DNA from: Ignavibacteriaceae bacterium
GTDB lineage: Bacteria > Bacteroidota > Ignavibacteria > Ignavibacteriales > Ignavibacteriaceae
DNA length: 50,841 nt
NCBI GenBank assembly: GCA_013360295.1
Contig: JABWCL010000032.1
Location: forward strand, 1-50,841
Reading direction: 5' to 3'
The notes below the pieces were generated by a model. It was not told the DNA's origin. It saw only the letters and a list, made by a program, of their open reading frames with translations, and did no database searches. Position numbers and translations under genes: made by a program. Positions 44,390 through 50,841 of this stretch are shown here, piece by piece (the stretch's first letter is position 1; each line of letters opens with the position of its first letter).

Positions 44390-45958
44390 ATGTTACAAAA
44401 CAACGCACAATTAAAATCACTTATTGACAAGCTCTGGCAGAACTTTTGGGAGGGCGGCATAGCCAATCCCTTAACCGCCATAGAGCAAATTACCTATCTT
44501 ATTTTTATGAAACGCCTGGACGAACTGGAAGCAAAACGGGAACGTGACGCCGAATGGACCGGCGAAAAATATATTTCCCGTTTTAAGGGTAAGTTCAAAG
44601 TGCCGGGGAGCGGCGAAAGCATTGATAAAAACGAATTGCGCTGGAGTGTGTTCAAACATAAGCCCGCGGATGAAATGCTGATGCACGTGCAGATGAAAGT
44701 GTTTCCCTTTTTGAAAGATCTCAACGGAGAAACCTCCCCCTTCACCAAACACATGGCGAATGCCGTGTTCATTATGCCAAAAGCCGCTTTGCTGGTTTCC
44801 GCCATCAAAATAGTTGAAGACATTTTTAAGGAGATTGAAAAAGACGCCACCGAGGGCGGACAGGCTTTTCAGGATATACAGGGTGATGTATATGAGATGC
44901 TGTTGAGTGAAATTGCCACTTCCGGTAAAAACGGACAGTTCCGCACCCCACGGCACATTATTAAACTTATGGCTGAACTTGTTGCTCCGCAATTGGGTCA
45001 GCACATTGCCGATCCCGCCTGCGGTACAGGCGGTTTCCTTTTAGGGGCTTATCAATATATTCTCACCGATTTGGTACGGAAAAAAGACTCCGCCAGGCTG
45101 CAGAAAGATGAAGACGGTTTTGAGCGTGCAGCCATCAGCGCCGTGCTTACGCAAAAGGTAAAAAACATTCTCGACCAGAGCTTTACCGGATATGATATTG
45201 ATACTACGATGGTGCGGCTGGGACTGATGAATATGATGATGCACGGAATTGACGAACCCAAAATTGATTATAAAGACACGCTGAGTAAAAGTTATAACGA
45301 AGACAGCCGCTTCGATATTGTTATGGCTAACCCGCCGTTTACGGGCAATATTGACAAAGGCGATATTAACGAAGGGCTTAAACTTCCCACCACCAAAACC
45401 GAACTCCTTTTTGTTGAACGCATTTTTAATATGCTTAAAATGGGGGGAACGGCGGCGGTGATTGTACCGAGCGGTGTAATACAAAACAGCGGCAAGGCAT
45501 TTGAAGCGGCGCGGAAACTGATTATTGAAAAAGCCGAACTGAAAGCTGTAATAGCCGTGCCGAGCGGCGTATTCAAGCCTTATGCAGGAGTTAGCACAGC
45601 AATACTAATTTTTACCAAAGGGGGAGAAACCACTAATGTCTGGTTTTATAATATGCAAGCGGACGGCTACACATTAGACGATAAGCGAAATAAAATTGCC
45701 GAGAGCGATCTTCCCGATATTGTGCAACGCTATAAAGTCAGAGACGCGAAGAAAGATACCAACCGGAAACTGAAATACTTTATGGTGCCGAAAAAGGAAA
45801 TTGTAGAAAACAAATACGACCTGAATTTAAGTACCTACAAAGAAGAAGTTTATGAAGAAGTGGTGTATGAAAAACCGAATAAGATTTTAAAGAAGTTGTC
45901 TGATATTGAACAATCAATCAATAATGGCATTAATGAATTGACACAATTGACCAAATGA
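44390..45958 (+). CDS. hsdM: type I DNA methyltransferase subunit (HsdM)
   Basis: 522 residues. An N-terminal helical HsdM_N domain (LKSLIDKLWQNFWEGGIANPLTAIEQITYLIFMKRLDE) is followed by the N6-adenine methylase domain with SAM motif ADPACGTGGF (about 207-216) and catalytic NPPF (about 314-317). It methylates adenine in the target chosen by HsdS and protects self DNA. Its stop overlaps the hsdS start by 4 bases (ATGA). Full length, no damage seen. Confidence 0.95.
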   Translation: MLQNNAQLKSLIDKLWQNFWEGGIANPLTAIEQITYLIFMKRLDELEAKRERDAEWTGEKYISRFKGKFKVPGSGESIDKNELRWSVFKHKPADEMLMHVQMKVFPFLKDLNGETSPFTKHMANAVFIMPKAALLVSAIKIVEDIFKEIEKDATEGGQAFQDIQGDVYEMLLSEIATSGKNGQFRTPRHIIKLMAELVAPQLGQHIADPACGTGGFLLGAYQYILTDLVRKKDSARLQKDEDGFERAAISAVLTQKVKNILDQSFTGYDIDTTMVRLGLMNMMMHGIDEPKIDYKDTLSKSYNEDSRFDIVMANPPFTGNIDKGDINEGLKLPTTKTELLFVERIFNMLKMGGTAAVIVPSGVIQNSGKAFEAARKLIIEKAELKAVIAVPSGVFKPYAGVSTAILIFTKGGETTNVWFYNMQADGYTLDDKRNKIAESDLPDIVQRYKVRDAKKDTNRKLKYFMVPKKEIVENKYDLNLSTYKEEVYEEVVYEKPNKILKKLSDIEQSINNGINELTQLTK

Positions 45959-47118
45959 AGATGATGCGACTTACAGAAATTGCTCCATACTCTGGAAAGA
46001 GAGTTCAACCATTTGATGGTGCGAAGCGGTATATGTCAACCGGTGATTTGAAGGGAGATAATCTAAATTTTGAAGATGTAACTTATAAAACTAAACCATC
46101 AAGAGCAGATATACTGGTTAGCGAAGGAGATGTTTTGTTTGCTAAAATGACTAATACAAATAAGGCTTTAATTATCGATAAAGAACTTGATGGAATAATA
46201 GTTTCTACAGGATTTTCGGTTCATAGACCGATAGAGAAGCAGTTGTTTAGTGATTATTTCCTGCATTTCCTAAGACATGATAGTTTCCAAAGACAGAAAA
46301 ACAAACTGTGTACAGGAGCAATTCAATCTGCAATATCAAATAGTGGTATAGAGAAAATTCTAGTACCAATACCTCAATATTCCGAACAACTCCACATTGC
46401 CAAAATATTAAGCAAAGCCGAAAACCTGATAGCCCAGCGCAAAGAAAGCATCCGCCTGCTGGATGAATTTTTGAAAAGCACGTTTTTGGAGATGTTTGGG
46501 GATCCGGTGAGAAATGAGAAGGGGTGGGAAATTTGCAGTTTAAGCGAATTAGGGAGTTTAGATAGAGGCGTTTCAAAAGCAAGACCGAGGAACTCGCCTG
46601 ACTTATTAGGTGGAATTTATCCGCTGATACAAACAGGTGATGTTGCAAATTCGGGAGTTTACATAACCACTTATAAACAAACCTACTCTGAGTTTGGATT
46701 GAAACAGAGTAAACTATGGTCGAAAGGAACGATGTTAATTACTATTGCAGCCAATATTGGTCAAACAAGTATCCTTTCGTTTGATGCTTGTTTCCCTGAC
46801 AGTGTTGTTGGCTTAGTTACCGACAAAAAGAAATCAAGTGTCTTGTATGTGCATTTCCTATTTAAATTCTTGCAGGCATTATTGGAAAGTAAAGCCTCGC
46901 AAACTGCGCAAAAAAACATCAACTTAGAAATTCTAAGAAACTTAAGAGTCCCTTGTCCACCCCCAGAACTCCAAACACAATTCGCGGTAATCGTAGAAAA
47001 AACCGAAGCGCTAAAAATTAATTACCAAAACAGTATGCAGGAGTTGGAGAATTTGTATGCCAGTTTGAGCCAAAAGGCGTTTAGGGGGGAGTTGAGCATT
47101 AAATCAACAACGGTGTAA
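45955..47118 (+). CDS. hsdS: type I restriction specificity subunit (HsdS)
   Basis: 387 residues with the two-half layout: first target-recognition domain about 1-140, central conserved helix QLHIAKILSKAENLIAQRKESIRLLDEF, second recognition domain about 190-345 (WEICSLSELGSLDRGVSKA), and distal conserved region ELQTQFAVIVEKTEAL ending ASLSQKAFRGEL. It sets the bipartite DNA target. The first recognition domain is short at the N-terminus, but the frame starts in the hsdM stop and looks natural. The next gene starts directly after its stop. Confidence 0.92.
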   Translation: MKMMRLTEIAPYSGKRVQPFDGAKRYMSTGDLKGDNLNFEDVTYKTKPSRADILVSEGDVLFAKMTNTNKALIIDKELDGIIVSTGFSVHRPIEKQLFSDYFLHFLRHDSFQRQKNKLCTGAIQSAISNSGIEKILVPIPQYSEQLHIAKILSKAENLIAQRKESIRLLDEFLKSTFLEMFGDPVRNEKGWEICSLSELGSLDRGVSKARPRNSPDLLGGIYPLIQTGDVANSGVYITTYKQTYSEFGLKQSKLWSKGTMLITIAANIGQTSILSFDACFPDSVVGLVTDKKKSSVLYVHFLFKFLQALLESKASQTAQKNINLEILRNLRVPCPPPELQTQFAVIVEKTEALKINYQNSMQELENLYASLSQKAFRGELSIKSTTV

Positions 47119-48234
47119 ATGGAAGCTAATAATAGCCTTATATCATCCTTAAAAGCAGGTATTCTTAAAAAGAGGGTATCTTATCAAAAGAATACTTGGT
47201 CGCCTATATCAAAAGAAATGACCATCAGCGAAGTATTGCAGGAGATACATTCTGATAGCCATAAAACTCAAGTTGATAAACTTCGTGATCTTTTACGAAA
47301 CGATAAAAAAGATGAATACAATATTCACAAGAAGATTCTTCCGGCAGTAACATTTTGCGCGACATTTAACGGTGAGAGAAAAAAATCCAAAATTAAAGAT
47401 TACAACTCGTTAATTGTTTTGGACATAGACAAGATTGATGAACAAGAACTGAAGAGAATTAAAGAGTGCTTGAGCGCCGAGCCCATTGTTCTTTCATTTT
47501 GGGAGTCACCATCAAAAAATGGGCTCAAAGGCATTGTATCACTAAGCTATACTTTTGAATTAAATACCGATAACATAGACAGTGTCCATAAAGCCGCTTT
47601 TCAAAAACTCGCTTGCTATTTTAAAGAAAAACATAATATTGTATTAGACAATAGTGGAAGCGACACAACACGACTATGTTTCTTTTCGTATGACCCATTT
47701 ATTATTATAAAAGAAGAAGTTGTTCAGTATGAAATAACCGAATCAGATGTTTCGTCAATATCAGTAAGTGAAGAAACACCTAAAACCACAAATCTTATTT
47801 TTGCCAGCAACAGGGACGCATTATATAATCCCCACAAAAGAAATGCACCCGGCGACAGACACACCATTTCTGCGATTATCAGATATTTGAAGAAAAACAA
47901 ACTTTCAATCACCCATTCATATGAAGAGTGGTATAAAGTTGCTATGGCGATAGCGAACTCATTTACTTATGACATTGGAGAGAAATATTTTCTTTACCTT
48001 AGTTCATTAGATACAGCAAAATATAATGAGGTGGAGTGTAAAAACTTTTTAGTCAACTGCTACGAAACCAGAAGTGGGGCGATAAAATTTAAAACAATTG
48101 TATATTTTGCAACTCAAAAAGGTTATATAATAAAAAACCAGAGGGATAAGGGTTCTGAGGCGGTAGATGAAAATTTATCGCATGTTTCATCCTCAAAGAC
48201 GGTTATTCACTTGCCAGAGGACATAAAAGAGTGA
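47119..48234 (+). CDS. VirE N-terminal/BT4734-like protein with PriCT-2-like domain
   Basis: 371 residues beginning on the base after the hsdS stop. Residues about 70-205 match the BT4734/VirE_N domain: LPAVTFCATFNGERKKSKI, YNSLIVLDIDK (about 96-106), SPSKNGLKGIV, and DNSGSDTTRLCFFSYDP. Residues about 245-345 look like the PriCT-2 primase C-terminal domain (EEWYKVAMAIANSF, IKFKTIVYFATQKGY). Such domains usually precede a D5 or VirE helicase in mobile-element replication proteins; here the helicase is absent and a reverse transcriptase follows 82 bases later. A nucleic-acid priming or binding role with the RT is inferred, not shown. Confidence 0.8.
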   Translation: MEANNSLISSLKAGILKKRVSYQKNTWSPISKEMTISEVLQEIHSDSHKTQVDKLRDLLRNDKKDEYNIHKKILPAVTFCATFNGERKKSKIKDYNSLIVLDIDKIDEQELKRIKECLSAEPIVLSFWESPSKNGLKGIVSLSYTFELNTDNIDSVHKAAFQKLACYFKEKHNIVLDNSGSDTTRLCFFSYDPFIIIKEEVVQYEITESDVSSISVSEETPKTTNLIFASNRDALYNPHKRNAPGDRHTISAIIRYLKKNKLSITHSYEEWYKVAMAIANSFTYDIGEKYFLYLSSLDTAKYNEVECKNFLVNCYETRSGAIKFKTIVYFATQKGYIIKNQRDKGSEAVDENLSHVSSSKTVIHLPEDIKE

Positions 48235-48316
48235 AGCGACATATGTCAGTATCTTTGTCAGAATGTGGCTAAATGCCAATAACTGGAACCCTTTCCCTTT
48301 GTTTATTCTTTGAGCA

Positions 48317-50179
48317 ATGAAAGATTTTGAAACATACTTTTCCAGCGATGCTATCATTACATATTTATGTAGACTAAGGGCAAAAGTTGCGAATAATCGG
48401 AACAAAAAGCATCTGATTCATTTACTTACGAATTCGGATAAGTATAATTATCATGTAAGAGATTCGGTAAAACATTTGACTATTGAGATTATAAATGAAA
48501 ACGGGTATGCGAAATATGAAAGGGAGTTTCTGAACCAGTTACGTACTCTCTTGCCACCAAGAAAAAAATGGGTAAATCTTGGCGGCAATTCCCGAATTAA
48601 TAAGAGTACGAAACAACTGATATCTTCCAGCAAGAGAAATGAATATTCAATTATTAAAACAATAAAATCCTTCCGGAAGAAGTCTCCTGGCGAACCTTGG
48701 CTATTGGCTCTAGATGATTTTATAAAAGACATTAAGCAATCCGTAGCATCCGGTGAATATAAATTAACAGCGCCTACAATCTATCCAAAGCTAAAGAAGG
48801 AAAAGCAATTTAAGGGAGAAAATGACTGCCGCCCAATCTGCTTGTTCAATTTGAAAGACCGCATCATACTGAGTATTACAAACAAATACCTAACAAGGTT
48901 ATTTGACCCCCTTTTTGAAAGTTGTTCTTTTGCGTTTAGATCTAAGAAAAACAAAGCTGAAACGGCTATTCTTAATCATCATGATTGCATAAAAGAAATC
49001 CTGGAATACCGACAAAAGCATTTGAACAAGCCTTTGTGGGTTGCTGAATGTGATATAGAAAAGTTTTATGACACCGTGAATCATAAAATCGCTAAGGTGC
49101 TATATGATGAATTAATTCTCAAATGTAGAGATACATTTAAGAATTTGGACTTCAGTAAGCCGTCACATATATTTAATCAGTATCTTGAATGTTATTCATT
49201 CAATAAAAACGTTCTCTTATCAGAGAGCCCAGAATATTGGAAAAGCTATGATATTCCCAATGGACACTTCCCCTGGGTTTTAAAAGATTTTATTGAGCTT
49301 GACTATTACAATAATATCGCTAACGAAAGAATTGGCGTTCCTCAGGGAGGAGCTCTATCCGGCCTTATTGCCAATATAATGCTCAATGTTGCAGATAAAG
49401 TTGTATTGCAATCGGGGGCATTCTACATTAGATTTTGTGATGACATGATAATATTGCATCCGGAAAAAACAACATGTGAGGTTGCAAAGGACCTTTATGT
49501 TAATACTTTGAAGGGCTTAAAGTTAGTGCCACATAAATTTAAAAGTGATTCTGAACTTGTTGAGAAAAGGGAGAATAAGTGTAAAGAAAGAAGAAAATTG
49601 GGAGAATACTCCTATGAGGCATTCTGGAATGGAAAATCGAAAGGCCCGTTCAAATGGGCATCCATTAAAGATGAAGGTTTTCCGTGGGTGGGATTTGTGG
49701 GATATGAAATACATCATGAGGGGCATATTAGAGTGCGAAAAAAATCATTTCTTAAGGAGCTAAAGAAACAAAATGATGTCGTGAGCGATATTAAAAAAGC
49801 GGTGGAGTATGGTCGGAGAAAAAGTGAACGCTCGGTAACTGAATCCGCTATTCACAGACTTGTTGGAATGTCGGTTGGTCGTGTTAGCTTAAGGAACTAT
49901 AAAACCGTGTCAAATGATTTGTGTTGGAAAAATGGATTTAAGGAATTGAAACCCAATAAATATTCTGTTCAGCAAATAAAACATTTAGACAGAAATAGAA
50001 ATAAACTTTACTACGATCTTATAAGAGATTTAAAAAAATCCAAAAAAGAAGAAAATAACATCGTTGAATCAAAACCAAGACAAATAATTGACTTCAATAA
50101 ACCGTTTAGTTATTACTATCAGATTATTGTGAGAGCAAAAGATGATGAAAATGACGGTAGCAATAGCACTGTGGAATGA
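48317..50179 (+). CDS. reverse transcriptase (non-LTR/defence-type)
   Basis: 620 residues. RT motifs: NDCRPICLFNLKDRI (fingers), ECDIEKFYDTVNH with catalytic Asp246, IGVPQGGALSGLIANIML (about 340-357), and YIRFCDDMIILHP with Asp375-Asp376 in an FCDD box in place of the common YADD. Between the Asp246 motif and PQGG lies an unusually long insert (about 95 residues). After the palm comes VGFVGYEIHHEGHIRVRKKS and a basic helical C-terminus. No maturase or HNH domain is evident, and I see no group II intron RNA. Best reading: an RT of the unassigned/Abi/DRT-like group acting with the upstream primase-like protein; which class is not decidable here. Confidence 0.85.
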   Translation: MKDFETYFSSDAIITYLCRLRAKVANNRNKKHLIHLLTNSDKYNYHVRDSVKHLTIEIINENGYAKYEREFLNQLRTLLPPRKKWVNLGGNSRINKSTKQLISSSKRNEYSIIKTIKSFRKKSPGEPWLLALDDFIKDIKQSVASGEYKLTAPTIYPKLKKEKQFKGENDCRPICLFNLKDRIILSITNKYLTRLFDPLFESCSFAFRSKKNKAETAILNHHDCIKEILEYRQKHLNKPLWVAECDIEKFYDTVNHKIAKVLYDELILKCRDTFKNLDFSKPSHIFNQYLECYSFNKNVLLSESPEYWKSYDIPNGHFPWVLKDFIELDYYNNIANERIGVPQGGALSGLIANIMLNVADKVVLQSGAFYIRFCDDMIILHPEKTTCEVAKDLYVNTLKGLKLVPHKFKSDSELVEKRENKCKERRKLGEYSYEAFWNGKSKGPFKWASIKDEGFPWVGFVGYEIHHEGHIRVRKKSFLKELKKQNDVVSDIKKAVEYGRRKSERSVTESAIHRLVGMSVGRVSLRNYKTVSNDLCWKNGFKELKPNKYSVQQIKHLDRNRNKLYYDLIRDLKKSKKEENNIVESKPRQIIDFNKPFSYYYQIIVRAKDDENDGSNSTVE

Positions 50180-50778
50180 AACTTATCCAACTTAGCAAGC
50201 CCACTTAACTCGATAGAACAAATCTACTTCGATGAGGAATAATTATTTATAATGGCTAATCGTTGGGGCGTAACGCCAATTGTTGAAGATAGGGATATAC
50301 AAGTTTTTGTATCCTGAGATTCGCGGAGTCGGAAGGTTTATTAAGATAGGACTGCCGGCGCCGGAAAATACTCACCGGATAACTACCTTGGCGAGCGTAA
50401 GGCAAAGCAGAAATAAAACCACCCCGCCGCAGGAAAATACCTGTCCCCCCGGGGGATCCTGCGTTACATAAAAACTTTGATCATTGATCATTGGTATTTG
50501 ATCATTGCCCCTGGTCTCTGTTCTCTGATCCCTGCCCAAAACCGTCGCAGGAAAATACCTGTCCCCCCGGGGATCCTGCGTTACATAAGGCTCTGATCAT
50601 TGATCATTGGTATTTGATCATTGCCCCTGTTCCTTGCCCAAAACCGCAGTAAGCAATTGTTAATAGAAAGCGGATTTCCTATTTTAGCGGTGTAATTATT
50701 GAAAATCCGCCGGAGGCAGAAGGTTGTTTCCGTTCCGGTTCGCGGCCAGAGTACACAAACTAAGAAAAGGTTTATTGT
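50180..50778. other. noncoding, structured and repeat-rich stretch downstream of the RT
   Basis: About 600 bases. 50264-50350 contains several short hairpins, including GGATATACAAG / TTTTTGTATCC. At 50428-50646 a unit of about 100-118 bases is tandemly repeated (annotated separately). No ORF longer than about 60 codons looks real. A noncoding RNA partner of the RT or a dispersed repeat are both possible. Confidence 0.5.
50428..50646 (+). repeat. two tandem copies of a structured repeat
   Basis: Copy 1 runs 50428-50544 and copy 2 50546-50646. Both start CGCAGGAAAATACCTG, pass through a C-run/G-run palindrome, close with GATCCTGCG (inverted match to CGCAGGA), continue with TTACATAA, then three TGATCATTG units, and end CCCAAAACCG. 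The copies are nearly identical apart from an extra 15-20 bases in copy 1. Confidence 0.85.
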
Positions 50779-50841
50779 GTGATATTAGGTTTTCTGAGCG
50801 ACATTCACGAGGATATCCGTTCGCTTGAGCAGGCGCTGAAA
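50779..50841 (+). CDS. metallophosphoesterase, N-terminal fragment at the window edge
   Basis: Starts at GTG 50779 with AAGAAAAGG about 9 bases upstream. The 21 visible codons read VILGFLSDIHEDIRSLEQALK, the first metal-binding motif (DxH) of calcineurin-like phosphoesterases of the YfcE/diadenosine type. The rest lies outside the window. Confidence 0.75.
   Translation, partial: MILGFLSDIHEDIRSLEQALK

Noticed and set aside
48317-50640. Group II intron encoding the RT
   Set aside because: No maturase/HNH domain and no recognisable domain V/VI RNA hairpin near the 3' end; the RT is coupled to an operon instead of sitting in intron RNA.
50428-50646. CRISPR array
   Set aside because: Only two copies, each over 100 bases, with no short regular repeats separated by unique spacers; no cas genes in the window.

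Overview
The window looks like part of a chromosome from an Ignavibacteria-type bacterium (Bacteroidota/Chlorobiota side). The main evidence is the recurring C-terminal sorting module of the YPNPFNPST type on several secreted proteins, a PorV-like outer-membrane protein, a TonB-dependent receptor with a carboxypeptidase-regulatory-like N-terminus, and a carbohydrate cluster organised like the beta-1,2-glucan cluster I know from Ignavibacterium album. The assignment is by protein style only; there is no rRNA or other phylogenetic marker.

Region 1 (1-12.7 kb) is an accessory, defence-type region on the minus strand. It holds a WD40 protein cut by the window edge, an intact AbiEi/AbiEii-like type IV toxin-antitoxin pair (1793-3420), a plus-strand nucleotidyltransferase with a small TFEEA-repeat partner (3712-4390), and a second, different AbiE pair (5324-6707). 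A decayed paralogue of that second pair lies at 11664-12483. The two paralogous units flank two secreted-protein genes: an SGNH hydrolase and an NHL-repeat protein. A repeat made of a tRNA-Ser-like 3' tail plus a terminator occurs three times (about 4.53, 6.82 and 12.62 kb), next to these modules.

Region 2 (12.9-39.3 kb, all plus strand) is a complete beta-glucan utilisation locus, most likely for beta-1,2-glucan. A LacI-family regulator opens it, with a perfect operator-like palindrome in its own leader; a similar pair of operator-like sites lies upstream of the NHL/SGNH genes, tying them to the same regulator. The order is: CBM9-like surface protein, GH94 phosphorylase, a second CBM9-like surface protein, TonB receptor, large surface protein, PorV-like protein, GH144-like lipoprotein, discoidin plus six-hairpin glycosidase-like protein, GH35 enzyme, sorted GH144-like enzyme, sugar-binding lipoprotein and two ABC permeases. 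The inferred flow is surface capture and endo-cleavage, TonB-dependent uptake, periplasmic trimming and ABC import, then cytoplasmic phosphorolysis or transglycosylation. No ABC ATPase gene is present.

Region 3 (39.9-50.2 kb, plus strand, visibly more AT-rich) is the most unusual part. A type I restriction-modification operon, R-x-M-S, carries between hsdR and hsdM a protein that fuses a RibD-like zinc deaminase domain to a GHKL-type ATPase and a winged helix. hsdS is followed with no gap by a VirE/BT4734-like N-terminal plus PriCT-2-like protein, and then by a 620-residue reverse transcriptase with an FCDD active site. This R-deaminase/ATPase-M-S-primase-like-RT arrangement is my candidate for an undescribed defence system. 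Downstream is a repeat-rich noncoding stretch and the first 21 codons of a metallophosphoesterase.
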